From Dallia pectoralis (Eukaryota; Chordata; Actinopteri; Esociformes; Umbridae): a DNA stretch of 64,000 bases. Made by a program: the position numbers and the translations under genes. A model generated the notes under the pieces. The model did no database searches, was not told the DNA's origin, and was given only the letters and a program-made list of their open reading frames with translations. The number at the start of each line of letters is the position of its first letter. Positions within the stretch are counted from its first letter, which is position 1. The DNA lies in assembly GCA_029465975.1 (NCBI GenBank), contig CM055730.1:6364801-6428800 (forward strand), in the 5' to 3' direction. Below, one piece after another: positions 24,601-39,300 of the stretch.

Positions 24601-27600
24601 TGTAATTAAATACTGTAAAAGTAATATACACAAACACATTTAGTATACACATTCACCTGACTGCTTTACATAGGTTCCCTTGTATTGCATATAAATAGAA
24701 TATAAAACATTTGACAAGATCATTATTTACATACTAGATGATTATCAAACCCTCTTCCTCAGATCTGGAATCTTATTTAATAGTATTTTTGGTGAAACAA
24801 CAGCATTAAAAAAAAATACAAAAACGAATGCACAGCCTTGTGGTACACCAGTTGTGAGTTATTAAAGAAGACTTAGTACCCAGCCTTGTGGTACACCAGT
24901 TGTGAGTCATTAAAGTGTACATAGTACCCAGCCTTGTGGTACACCAGTTGTGAGTCATTAAAGAGGACTTACTTGTTTCTTCTAATGTTCCCTGTAGGGG
25001 GCGGTGTCTGACCAGGAAAGGAAGAAGATGAAACGAAAGGGAGATCGTTACTCTTTGCAGACTAGCCTCATCGTTGCTGCCTTGAAGAGACTTCTTCCTG
25101 TGGGCCTGAACATATGTGCTCCAGGAGACCACGAGCTGATCGCTCTGGCCAAGAACCGCTTCACTCAGGTAACCAACTCATTACAAACAAATTAAAGCAC
25201 ATACATTTCTCTTTTTGTTTTGATTCATTGGCTGATATTCCAGCTCAAGGCTTGATGTATATTTAATCAACAGAAAGACACAGAGGGTGAGGTGCGGGAA
25301 ATTATCAGGAATAACTTGCACCTGCAGGGCAAGGTGAGCATCTATCAGATTGTTACGCTACCCAGATCTGTACCTGATCAGTTCTGTCATCTTCAGCATT
25401 GACACCTACCCTAACCCATACTCACCCAGACTAACCCTAACCCATGCTCACTCACACTGACTAGTTTTGTCTCTGATGGGTTTAGCTGGAGGACCCTGCT
25501 ATCCGCTGGCAGATGGCTCTATACAAGGAGCTCCCCAACAGGAATGAGGACACGTCTGATCCAGAGAAGACTGTGGAGAGGGTTCTGGACATCGCTCACG
25601 TTCTCTTTCACCTTGACCAGGTGGGTTACGCAAGAAACACATTCACCTGGTGACCGTTGACTCCTCTATTGTGTGTTTGTGGATGGGACATATTATTCTT
25701 CAGTTGTGTGAACAAGTGACATCATTCATCTCATACACGTTGTGTGAACTGTGACCTGGTTTGGAGGTGTGAATGGTCTCAACACACATGTTCTCTGTTA
25801 AAGGTTGAACACCCACAGAGGAGTAAGAAAGCGGTGTGGCACAAGTTGTTATCCAAACAGAGGAAGAGGGCCGTGGTGGCTTGCTTCAGAATGGCACCAC
25901 TGTATAACCTGCCCAGGTAAGCATTGACTTGCTTCAGAATGGCACCTCTGTATAACCTGCCCAGGTAAGCACTGACTTGCTTCAGAATGGCACCTCTGTA
26001 TAACCTGCCCAGGTAAGCATTGACTTGCTTCAGAATGGCACCTCTGTATAACCTGCCCAGGTAAGCACTGACTTGCTTCAGAATGGCACCACTGTATAAC
26101 CTGCCCAGGTAAGCACTGACTTGCTTCAGAATGGCACCACTGTATAACCTGCCCAGGTAAGCACTGACTTGCTTCTAATCCAGTAGGCAGTTTTCTCCTG
26201 CATGACTCGTTACGGGCTTATATCCTCTTTGAGTTGATTGATTAACAAATTGATTTATTGATTGACCTCCTCCCCAGGCACAGGGCTGTGAACCTGTTTC
26301 TTCAGGGCTATGAGAAGTCCTGGATCGAGGCAGAGGAACACTACTTTGAGGACAAACTCATAGAGGATCTGGCGGTAATGGCCACCTTTGACCTACTTTC
26401 TCTTAGATTGCCAAGTGTTTTTGGTTCCATGTCACTTCAACAACACTGTGTGGAAAATTGACATTGTACTATTATGTTAAAGCTATTTTACTGCCTATTG
26501 CGTATTGAGTATTTATTCCCATTTTTTTTCAGAAACCTGGAGGCGAGGAACCCCCGGAAGAAGATGAGGGGGCCAAACGCATCGACCCTCTTCATCAGCT
26601 TATCCAGCTGTTCAGCAGGACTGCCCTGACTGAGAAGTGGTGGGTACACACACACACATGCACACGCGCACACACACACACACACACACCTAAGGGGGAA
26701 CAGATATACCACACCTAAAATCTTAATTCATAATGGATCCTCTAGCTTCTCTGTAACCATAGTACTACCAAGTCAAAAGCTGGTACTAAATAATAGACTG
26801 GCTTTGGCCCTGTTCTCTTAATGTGTGTGTTGCAGTAAGCTGGAAGAGGACATTCTCTACATGGCTTACGCTGACATCATGGCTAAGGTACAAGCTGCAC
26901 TCACATTGGGTTCAGGTTGCATTCTGTGACCTTTTGTGACTGACCGATTGATTGGTTAATTGGTTCAGTAATTTACTGGTTGATTGACTGGTTGGATGAC
27001 TGATTGATTGATTGTTTGGTTAATTGGTTTAGTAATTTACTGGTTGATTGTCTGGTTGGTTGACTGATTGATTGATTTTTTGGTTAATTGGTTTAGTAAT
27101 TTACTGGTTGATTGACTGGTTGGTTGACTGACTGACCGATTAATTATTTGGTTAATTGGTTTAGTAATTTACTGGTTGATTGACTGGTTGGTTGGTTGGT
27201 TGGTTTGTTGATTGTTTGGTTAATTGGTTTAGTAATTTTTACTGGTTGATTGACTGGTTGGTTGGTTTGTTGGTTGATTGATTGACCAGTAGGTTGGTGG
27301 ACAGATTGGTTGGTAAACGTATTGGCTGGGCAGTAGTTAGTCAATAAGTAGTGAATCATTAGCTGACTTCATCATTTCTCCTCCAGAGCTGTCATGATGA
27401 AGAGGATGAGGATGGAGAGGAGGTGAAGAGTTTTGAAGTAAGTATGTTCCCAGGAACTCCGTCCACCCCATGTACCTTTTGCCCTCCCCTGGTGCATTTT
27501 AAAAAGACTGCAAACATCTTTTAAAATGTGGGTGTTTTGGTTTGTCCATGGCTTGCCTGTAGATTCTGAATGGCCGTTAATAGAGGAGATGGCATGTATA

Positions 27601-30600
27601 TTGTCCTGTAAGATCAAGAGTTAAGCATGTGCAACTCAAACATTATTCATTTACATTACTAAGAGAAATTTGAGTAAAGGGTGCGAATCTCAAGTTAGAA
27701 CACCACCTTTATACATAGACGTAATCTCTCTCGTACCCGGTCTAGAACACAGAGAACCTTTTATAATGGAAACATAACTGTATACATTTTAATGTGCCTA
27801 ATTGTTATCATTCAGCCACACACAAGTGCAGAGATTACCGATAAGAACTGATCTATCGACAGCGTTTGCATGGCTTTCAATATGCTGCTCGGGACCTCCC
27901 ACCCATCATTTCCTTTCCTTGTTTCACTAGCGCTGTTCACCTGGTTTGACCAGTATGTATCACCTGGTTTGACCAGTATGTATCACCTGGTTTCACCAGC
28001 GCGTATCTGCTAGTTTTAATATCATTTCTGTCCTCTGAGTAGAGGGGTGGATCGCTGCACTATGAAATTATACCGTTCTGTTTCCGCAGCGTGATATAAT
28101 CAAAGGTTTAAGCAACAAAATTGCCAACAAGGAGGAAAAGTCTCTGGTAACAAATGTTCTCAAACAAACTGTTCTCTGTTGATTTGCATATTATTTCCTT
28201 TTTTTAGTATTTCCGTTTTAATTTTCCTTTGAAGGTTCTCCGTCTGTTCATATCGTTCCAGCCCATCCCACCTCCTCTCTCTCCCTGCTTTTTACAACAC
28301 AATGTAAAAAACCCACAGTAGGAGCATCTTTGCTTTCCGAGCGCTCCCATCCCCTTGTGTTTTCTTCTGCTGCGTAGCTCAAATGGAAAGTGGGGAATCA
28401 GCAAAGTTGGTGCCCCGTAGCGCCCCCTACCTGCTGTTCCCATAAATCAGGCAGAGTTATGCCGTATTTTGTTGTCGCTAGTGCGTTGTCTCTGTTCTGA
28501 GTGGATATTCTGACGCTGTGGTCTTCTCCCTCTCATGTCTCTCTAGACTGTACTCACCTGACTGTACTAACACACTGTACTAACGCACAGACACACACAC
28601 ACACACGCACACACAGGCCGCCCAACTGCTCCCATCGAGTACCAAGCTCTGAGGCCTCTGCAGTCCAACCCAGTCATTTCCAACCCTCTCCTTAGGGACC
28701 TATTAACGGTTCTTGGTATTTGAACTGTTCCAGAGCTGACACACTCAACTTTTCAACTAACTATATATTCCTTGTTTAGGCACATCAGTGAGTCACTGTG
28801 CAAGGCCCTGGTGTCTTCAAGGAGAGGTTTGGCAAGCACTGGTCTAACCTTCTAACCATTAGTCCTCAAACTGAGAATGTTCAGTAGTCCTGAACACTAT
28901 AGGCATCTCTATGACGACCCAATGGTCTTCCATTAAACGCGCCAACAGGAAAGAAAGGCCTGGCCAAAACTCTTTACGCCGGTTGTCAACTGAGAGCTTT
29001 CTCTGGCACGATGGGAGCACTGTGGGCTGATGGGATGTTAAGATGCACTATCTCAGGTCTCTGTCTCCTTCCCCCTCCAATCTGAAGGAAAAGGAGATGG
29101 AGAAACAGAAGCTGTTGTACCAGCAGGCCAGATTGCATGACCGGGGAGCAGCAGAGATGGTGCTGCAGACAATTAGTGCCAGCAAAGGTGGGGAGGACGT
29201 ACCATATTCACCAGCGGGGGCGCCAGAGCTTCATGTCTCTAACGAATAAACCCAAATCTCTGTTTGAACGTCACCAGGTGAGATGGGTCCCATGGTGGCT
29301 TCTACTCTGAAGCTGGGGATAGCTGTTCTCAATGGAGGAAATTCAACTGTTCAACAGGTAACTAACGTGCCACTAAACCGCTTCCTGGACTGAGATGTAA
29401 TGCCCAACTGCTCCGGCCATTTCACACAGGAGAACTATTGAATGCGCCATAATATATATATTGTAAGAATACATAAATAAATTGGTCAGAGACTTTACCA
29501 TTATGACAATCAATTGCTTCGTAAATTACAAAATGCTAACAACCGGGTAGATTAAAAAATAAATGTATCTGAGAAAGATTAACCTGGATCAGAGTGATGA
29601 AAAGAAGAAAGGAACTGCTCATCATCTCTCAACTCATCTGTGTTTTTTAATTATTGCTCACCTCACTCCCTCTTCTCTCTTTCTCTCACTCCTTCCATGC
29701 TTTTTCCTTCTCTGTCTATCTACGTCTGTTCTTTCCCCTTCTCTCTTTTTCTATCTCTCACATGACTCTGACAGAAAATGCTGGACTACCTAAAAGACAA
29801 AAAGGATGTGGGATTTTTCCAGAGTCTGGCAGGTCTGATGCAGTCGTGCAGGTATTGGATGTGATCAACCTCTCATCAGTCGCTTCATTAAAAAAACAGT
29901 TTCTACATAAACACACAGACTAAAGAATTAATGTATATCTGAATGTATTGTTATAACTAAATGTCTGCTATTGACTAACTAAAGAATTAATGTATATCTG
30001 AATGTATTGTTATAACTAAATGTCTGCTATGACTAACTAAAGAATTAATGTATATCTGAATGTATTGTTATAACTAAATGTCTGCTATGACTAACTAAAG
30101 AATTAATGTATATCTGAATGTATTGTTATAACTAAATGTCTGCTATTGACTAACTAAAGAATTAATGTATATCTGAATGTATTGTTATAACTAAATGTCT
30201 GCTATGACTAACTAAAGAATTAATGTATATCTGAATGTATTGTTATAACTAAATGTCTGCTATGACTAACTAAAGAATTAATGTATATCTGAATGTATTG
30301 TTATAACTAAATGTCTGCTATGACTAACTAAAGAATGAATGTGTATCTGAATGTGTTGTTATAACTAAATGTCTGCTATGACTAACTAAAGAATGAATGT
30401 GTATCTGAATGTATTGTTATAACTAAATGTCTGCTATTGACTAACTAAATAATTAATGTATATCTGAATGTATTGTTATAACTAAATGTCTGCTATTGAC
30501 TAACTAAAGAATTAATGTATATCTGAATGTATTGTTATAACTAAATGTCTGCTATGACTAACTAAAGAATTAATGTATATCTGAATGTATTGTTATAACT

Positions 30601-33600
30601 AAATGTCTGCTATTGACTAACTAAAGAATTAATGTATATCTGAATGTATTGTTATAACTAAATGTCTGCTATGACTAACTAAAGAATTAATGTATATCTG
30701 AATGTATTGTTATAACTAAATGTCTGCTATGACTAACTAAAGAATGAATGTGTATCTGAATGTATTGTTATAACTAAATGTCTGCTATGACTAACTAAAG
30801 AATGAATGTGTATCTGAATGTATTGTTATAACTAAATGTCTGCTATTGACTAACTAAATAATTAATGTATATCTGAATGTATTGTTATAACTAAATGTCT
30901 GCTATTGACTAACTAAAGAATTAATGTATATCTGAATGTATTGTTATAACTAAATGTCTGCTATGACTAACTAAAGAATTAATGTATATCTGAATGTATT
31001 GTTATAACTAAATGTCTGCTATTGACTAACTAAAGAATTAATGTATATCTGAATGTATTGTTATAACTAAATGTCTGCTATTGACTAACTAAAGAATTAA
31101 TGTATATCTGAATGTATTGTTATAACTAAATGTCTGCTATGACTAACTAAAGAATTAATGTATATCTGAATGTATTGTTATAACTAAATGTCTGCTATGA
31201 CTAACTAAAGAATTAATGTATATCTGAATGTATTGTTATAACTAAATGTCTGCTATGACTAACTAAAGAATTAATGTATATCTGAATGTATTGTTATAAC
31301 TAAATGTCTGCTATGACTAACTAAAGAATGAATGTGTATCTGAATGTATTGTTATAACTAAATGTCTGCTATGACTAACTAAAGAATTAATGTATATCTG
31401 AATGTATTGTTATAACTAAATGTCTGCTATGACTAACTAAAGAATTAATGTATATCTGAATGTATTGTTATAACTAAATGTCTGCTATGACTAACTAAAG
31501 AATTAATGTATATCTGAATGTATTGTTATAACTAATGTCTGCTATGACTAACTAAAGAATTAATGTATATCTGAATGTATTGTTATAACTAAATGTCTGC
31601 TATGACTAACTAAAGAATGAATGTGTATCTGAATGTATTGTTATAACTAAATGTCTGCTATGACTAACTAAAGAATGAATGTGTATCTGAATGTATTGTT
31701 ATAACTAAATGTCTGCTATTGACTTGTTGATCTCTCTGTCCCAGTGTTCTAGACCTTAATGCATTTGAGCGTCAGAACAAGGCAGAAGGACTGGGTATGG
31801 TTACCGAGGAAGGATCAGGTAGACATTTAATCACTAATCCATACTGTGATAGATACCCTTGGGCAGAGCTTACAATGACAACAGTCTGTCCATTCTCTGT
31901 ACAACAGTGACTTGTTGTTCGGCTGAAAGCCTTTATTTCCATAGACAGACACGGGAAATATAAATACCATAAATGACCATTGAAAGAAATCACAGTTCCA
32001 TCTGTATTGAAAGCTGTTTTATTTGTTACTTTTATTTTGTTTGACCTCGTTCCAAATGTTCACATAACATTGCCGGGTGCTTCTTTGATCACATTTTAGT
32101 ACTTTTGTTATGTAATTTACTGCTCCCAATATTCACAGTTGATTTGTGATAGATCATTCATTCACTGTCATTTCAACGCCTCAATTTCGTTAAGGTATGT
32201 TTTCAGGTTCCTGCCGTTAAACATTCACTCATTTTGTTCCTCATCCTTGGGTTCAATAAATGTAAAAAAAATAACTTTTTTTTACATAGGGAGTTGAAAG
32301 GTTTGATTGTGACAAAAGGTGTTGGGCATTTTATTCTAGATTTAATTTGTTTTGGAAAACACAACAGAATGTTTAAAACTCCAACTGAGGGTAAACATAG
32401 ACCCACTATTCATATAAATATGCCGTATTGTAGATATATATTTTAATATTTCACATTAGCGTATAATGTTTTATTCATGTCTTGTCAGAATTTCATGTCA
32501 ATCCATAATGTTTTTTTACTTTGTCTTTTGGTTTTGTCATCACATTAACTAAACATGAGTTGTGTTGGCATATTGGTATGTTGGTTTATTGGTATGTTGG
32601 TGTGTTGGTATGTTGGTATGTTGGTATATTGGTGTGTTGGTATGTTGGTGTGTTGGCATATTGGTATTATGTAGGTATATAGGTATGTTGGTGTGTTGGT
32701 ATGTTGGTGTGTTGGTGTGTTGGTGTGTTGGTGTGTTGGTATGTTGGTGTGTTGGTATGTTGGTGTGTTGGTATGTTGGTGTGTTGGTATGTTGGTGTGT
32801 TGGTATGTTGGTGTGTTGGTATGTTGGTGTGTTGGTGTGTTGGTGTGTTGGTATGTTGGTATGTTGGTGTGTTGGTATGTTGGTGTGTTGGTATGTTGGT
32901 GTGTTGGCATATTGGTATGTTGGTATGTTGGTGTGTTGGTATGTTGGTGTGTTGGTATGTTGGTATGTAGGTATGTAGGTATATAGGTATGTAGGTATAT
33001 AGGTATGTTGGTGTGTTGGTATGTTGGTGTGTTGGTGTGTTGGTATGTTGGTGTGTTGGTATGTTGGTGTGTTGGTATGTTGGTCTGTTGGTGTGTTGGT
33101 ATGTTGGTGTGTTGGTATGTTGGTTTATTGGTATGTTGGTTTATTGGTATGTTGGTTTATTTGTATGTTGGTATGTTGGTATGTTGGTGTGTTGGTATGT
33201 TGGTATATTGGTGTGTTGGTATGTTGGTGTGTTGGTATGTTGGTGTGTTGGTATGTTGGTTTATTGGTATGTTGGTTTTGGTATATAGGTATATTGGTGT
33301 GTTGGTTTATTAATATATAGGTATATTAGTATGTTGTTATATTGGTTTATTCGATTGTTGGTTTATAGGTATGTTGGTTTATTGGTATGTTGGTATATTG
33401 ATATATTGGTATATTTTGTATGTTGGTATATTCGTATGTTGGTATGTTGGCATATAGGTATATAAATATGTTGGTATATTGGTATTTGGAATATTGGTTT
33501 ATTGATATGTTGGTTTATTAGTGTGTTGGTATATTGGTTTATTGATATGTTGGTTTATTAGTATGTTGGTAAATTGGCATGTTGGTATATTGGTATATTG

Positions 33601-36285
33601 GCATTATATCACTGTGTTGTCAATGTGCATATTCACTCCTACACTACAGTAAATGTCTTTGTACTTTTGAGTTTATTTTTTGTTCCCTTTGAATGTACAT
33701 GAATGTCACATATAATGTCTAAACAAAAGGTTTTATTGTGGTCAGACATTTATTTGAAAGCTGGCTCAACAAGAACTCTGATCAAAGGTAATGGCCATCA
33801 GATAAATAGTTATTCTATTACAGTAGGCAGGCCTTTTTAAAGGTTTTTTAAGAGGGTACATTGAGAAAAAGGTTTTCTATGCAAAAGTCATTAACCATAA
33901 GCACAGAGTCCATCATAACTAATGAAACCACACACCAGATCCTAAATACATATGTCTAATATAATATAATAATGTCTAGTATTATACATTGGCCAGTTTT
34001 TTGACTACACTCTCTACATGCTCTATCCTTGATTTGTATTTGTCAGTATTTTTTTAACAAATAAATCAATCAAACTTTTTTGTCACTGTACCCTTTTCAA
34101 ATCCTGCTAAATGTCGTTATTTCCCTGACAAACAGCTTTTCTTTTCTTTTGCACAATACCTCTTACTTCAGAGTAACTCCGAACAAGCCAACTGATATGA
34201 AAAACATGCCGAAAGCTATTTGTGATCTTTTTGACTTTTGGCTATTTGTTTTCTTTCTTTCCTTTTTCTTTTTGATTGACTGTACTGTCTTCCCCTTCTC
34301 CTCAGTCATCACTCATGAGCGTGGTAATTATGACTTCTGCCATTTTCCTGTCGTTTGTTCGTTAGCTTTGTGTTAGCTGTTAGCTGTCCAGGCCCTGACT
34401 GAAACCCCTCCCTTTATCCTGCTGCCGAGCCTTGATGTACCATAGCACGACAATATCCATCTCTGCTGTGGTCTGGACCGTTCTCTATCTATATATATAT
34501 ATATATATACACCTCTCTTTCTCTCTCCATCACTACCTTACCCTTTTTGTCTTTCTATCACTCCCCCCCCCACCCCTTTTGGCCAAGCGCTGCAGGAGAG
34601 ACGTAGTCCACAAGCCTGTACTTCCCTCTCTGTCCACCTCTCAGGGTTGGCATTCTATCTGGCTTTGACTAGAACTTAGATCAGTCAGTCTGTTTTTTGT
34701 TGAGTTGTTGGCCTCGTCCAGTCCGCGGTCGTGGCAGTTGGCTGGATGTGTTTTAGTTCTAAATGGAGTCCCTTTACCTTGTAGTTTGTTTTGCACTATG
34801 AACACGTGGCTTTATTGGCTGCAGTGATACAATCTGTGCCAGAGGCGGGATCACCAAGCGTCTCCTCTCTGATTGGAACAGCTGTTTACTCTGTGTGCTG
34901 TGATTGGTGCAGGTGTTGAATTTGTGCACTGTGATTGGTCCTGTTGTGGTATAATGGTATATGTGGATGTATTGTTTCCGTGTTTTCGTGTCTGTACCTG
35001 AGTTCCTTTTAATGTGAATTTTTTTTTGTAAATGTTTATGCGTTATTTAAATCAATGTTGTAGTTTCCATTAATCGTTCTGTTGTGGTTGCTGATTATTC
35101 ACTCTCATTGTACCCCCGTTCGTTTGAATGATATACCAGAGAAAGCAAAATAGAAATGGAAGAGATCTGTTGTTTACCAGTTATTGAGTCAACATTACGC
35201 CAGTTGGTGAAGATGACCTGATATCGGCTCCTTATATACTATTGCCAACATTCATAAGATGTATGAAAAAAGTGAAATATTCAGAGTGAACGTTTTGTTC
35301 ATCAGTTACGAAGTTAATACGTTTTATTTTCTGGTTTATCATTGGGTTAAACCTGCCTGAAAGTGCCCTGTAAAGTCGAGTGTTTTTTTCCTCCTAATTC
35401 TATTTTCTTATATTTTTCCCCCTAATCTACTTAAAACGAATATATGTACTACTAATGTATGTACTAATACAGCAATCTGACAGAAGCTCTCGACCTCTTG
35501 TTTTGGACAGAGTGATGTTGATAGCATCCAATCGTACGGGACGTTTACTTTCCCATGGTGCAACAACGCTGCCAGCTAGCATGTTAGCAATTATGTTCTT
35601 AATACTTTGTCCGGTGTCGAAAAAAGAAAAGCACTTTCAAGCCTGTTTTAAATGTATTTCTATTCTCTATCCTACATGAAATTCGACCCAAGCTACCTTC
35701 GCGTTGTCAGAGTTTCTAACATTCCAGTGTAAGGTGCAGACCGCCATATAAATCTTTCTAATCATTGCCATGTTCACCTCAGTCAGAGGCAGCATTTTAT
35801 ACACAGTCACTTATAATTGAGAGGGGTAGGTTCTATTGCTATTGCCTAGCCTTACTGTTGTTTGAGTGTAGATTTGACGCTTTGGGCGTTTTCTGTTCTT
35901 ATTCCATTCAAATTTGTTCATGCCCTGTTTAGTGTGAATTGTCTGAGGCTGGGCTGCTCAATGTCCCGGGTATAAAATGCTGCTTTAGATGGTACCACTT
36001 CAGATCACCTCCATGTTTCTCACCCCATTCCACATTCTGTCAATCGTCTGATGTGTTTCCCAGGTGAATCGTGTAAATGATGTCTGTGGTGTGAGGTGGT
36101 TCAGGTGTATCATCTGTGTGTGTGTGTGTCTGTGTGTGTGTGTGTCAGGTGTATCATCTGTGTGTGTGTGTGTCTGTGTGTGTGTGTGTCAGGTGTATCA
36201 TCTGTGTGTGTGTGTGTCTGTGTGTGTGTGTGTGTCAGGTGGGCCAGTTGTATCATATTTGTGTGTTTCAGGTGGTTCCGGTGTA

Positions 36286-36327
<42 letters not shown>

Positions 36328-39300
36328 TGGTTTCGGTGTATCGTGACTGTGTGTGTGCTCATGTGTGTCAGGCGTTACAGATGTACCAGGACAGTACTGT
36401 AACCCAGATCAGTAGTTTCTACGGATCCAAACTTTTCTGCTATGTTATTCATGCTCTCTGCTCCTCTCCTGTCTGTCTGTCTCTCTGTCTGTCTGGTGAC
36501 CTTGTGCAGGAGAGAAGGTGATGCAGGATGATGAATTTACCTGTGACCTGTTTCGCTTCCTCCAGCTGCTGTGTGAAGGACACAATTCTGGTGAGTCACT
36601 GTGTAGTGCAGTTCTAGTCTCACCAGATGGAGACCAGAGGAATTCTGCTTTCTAGTTAGGCACAAAATCCATTACTACCGTGTAGTGATAACTGTTGTCA
36701 TAAAAATAAATGTGAATCTCGACATGCCCTGTGAAGACTTTCAGAACTACCTGAGAACGCAGACGGGGAACAACACCACAGTCAACATCATCATCTCCAC
36801 CGTGGATTATCTGCTCAGGGTTCAGGTCAGATAATGTCTACAGGAGGCTTCACTTGGTTAGGGCCAACATCACAGCGAAGTGGCAGAACGCTGGGACAAA
36901 GGATGACCTTGTGTTGTGTGCCCTTCTCCCACAGGAGTCCATCAGCGATTTCTACTGGTACTATTCTGGAAAAGATGTCATTGATGAACAAGGACAGCGC
37001 AATTTCTCCAAGGCAATCAATGTAGCGAAACAGGTCTTCAATACCTTGACCGAGTATATACAGGTAGGGTGCTGAGATGAGCCTCGTTCATATCCTACCT
37101 TCATATGCATGGTACAGACAGACATGGTACAGACAGACATGGTACAGACAGACATGGTACAGACAGACATGGTACAGACAGACATGGTACAGACAGACAT
37201 GGTACAGACAGACATGGTACAGACAGACATGGTACAGACAGACATGGTACAGGGTTGTTAACAGACAGACATGGTTTAAAGTTGTTAACAGACAGACATG
37301 GTTTAAAGTTGTTAACAGACATACATGGTTTAAAGTTGTTAACAGACAGACATGGTTTAAAGTTGTTAACAGACAGACATGATACAGGGTTGATAACAGA
37401 CAGTAATGATACAGGGTTGATAACAGACAGTAATGATACAGGGTTGATAACAGACAGACATGATACAGGGTTGATAACAGACAGACATGATACAGGGTTG
37501 ATAACAGACAGTAATGATACAGGGTTGATAACAGACAGACATGATACAGGGTTGATAACAGACAGACATGATACAGGGTTGATAACAGACAGACATGATA
37601 CAGGGTTGATAACAGACAGACATGATACAGGGTTGATAACAGACAGACATGATACAGGGTTGATAACAGACAGTAATGATACAGGGTTGATAACAGACAG
37701 ACATGATACAGGGTTGATAACAGACAGACATGATACAGGGTTGATAACAGACAGTAATGATACAGGGTTGATAACAGACAGACATGATACAGGGTTGATA
37801 ACAGACAGACATGATACAGGGTTGATAACAGACAGACATGATACAGGGTTGATAACAGACAGACATGATACAGGGTTGATAACAGACAGACATGATACAG
37901 GGTTGATAACAGACAGTAATGATACAGGGTTGATAACAGACAGACACGATACAGGGTTGATAACAGACAGACATGATACAGGGTTGATAACAGACAGACA
38001 TGATACAGGGTTGATAACAGACAGACATGATACAGGGTTGATAACAGACAGACATGATACAGGGTTGATAACAGACAGACATGATACAGGGTTGATAACA
38101 GACAGTAATGATACAGGGTTGATAACAGACAGACATGATACAGGGTTGATAACAGACAGACATGATACAGGGTTGATAACAGACAGACATGATACAGGGT
38201 TGATAACAGACAGACATGATACAGGGTTGATAACAGACAGACATGATACAGGGTTGATAACAGACAGACATGATACAGGGTTGATAACAGACAGTAATGA
38301 TACAGGGTTGATAACAGACAGACATGATACAGGGTTGATAACAGACAGTAATGGTGTGTCTCTTGTAGGGGCCATGCACAGGGAACCAGCAGAGTCTAGC
38401 ACACAGTCGCCTCTGGGATGCCGTCGTCGGTTTCCTCCATGTCTTCGCTCATATGCAGATGAAGCTGTCACAGGTCAGTTCTCGTCCAAACCCAACCTTC
38501 AGTTGTGTACCAGTCGTTGTTGTTTCTGACGGTTTGAAGTCTTGTTTTGGCTCGCCTTCCCTCAGGACTCGAGCCAAATCGAGCTCCTGAAGGAGTTGAT
38601 GGACTTACAGAAGGACATGGTTGTGATGCTTCTGTCCATGCTAGAAGGCAATGTGGTCAACGGCACCATCGGGAAACAGATGGTTGACATGTTAGTCGAG
38701 TCTTCCAACAACGTTGAGATGATCCTCAAGTTCTTCGATATGTTCCTCAAACTCAAAGACCTCACTTCCTCAGACGCCTTTAAAGTAATTTCAACTTGCC
38801 TTTTAATATACCGCAATGTACTTTTCGTGTACTTTAACAATGTTATATTTGCAATTTTGTCAAAATACTTTTGTTATTATGTACTGTGAAGGAGTATGAC
38901 CCTGATGGCAAAGGAGTGATCTCCAAGAGGGACTTCCACAAGGCCATGGAGAGTCACAAGCACTACACCCAGTCTGAGACCGAGTTCCTGCTCTCCTGCG
39001 CCGAACCCGATGAGAACGAGCTGCTGGACTACGAGGAGTTCGTGGAGCGCTTCCACGAGCCGGCCAAAGACATCGGCTTCAATGTCGCCGTGCTGCTGAC
39101 GAATCTCTCGGAGCACATGCCTCATGACACGCGTCTCCAGACCTTCCTGGAGCTGGCCGAGAGCGTGTTGAATTACTTCCAGCCGTACCTGGGTCGCATC
39201 GAGATCATGGGCAGTGCCAAGCGCATCGAGAGGGTCTACTTCGAGATCAGCGAGTCGAGCCGAACGCAGTGGGAGAAGCCGCAGGTCAAAGAGTCCAAGC

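Noticed and set aside
32545..33320. Several overlapping ORFs on both strands (MLVCWYVG or NTPTYQHT repeats)
   Set aside because: Any 8-bp repeat without stops opens all frames; no gene.
37101..38529. ORFs of 474 (+) and 456/337 (-) codons
   Set aside because: They are the 27-bp array read in frames without stops; they overlap exon e55 in a wrong frame and look like no protein.
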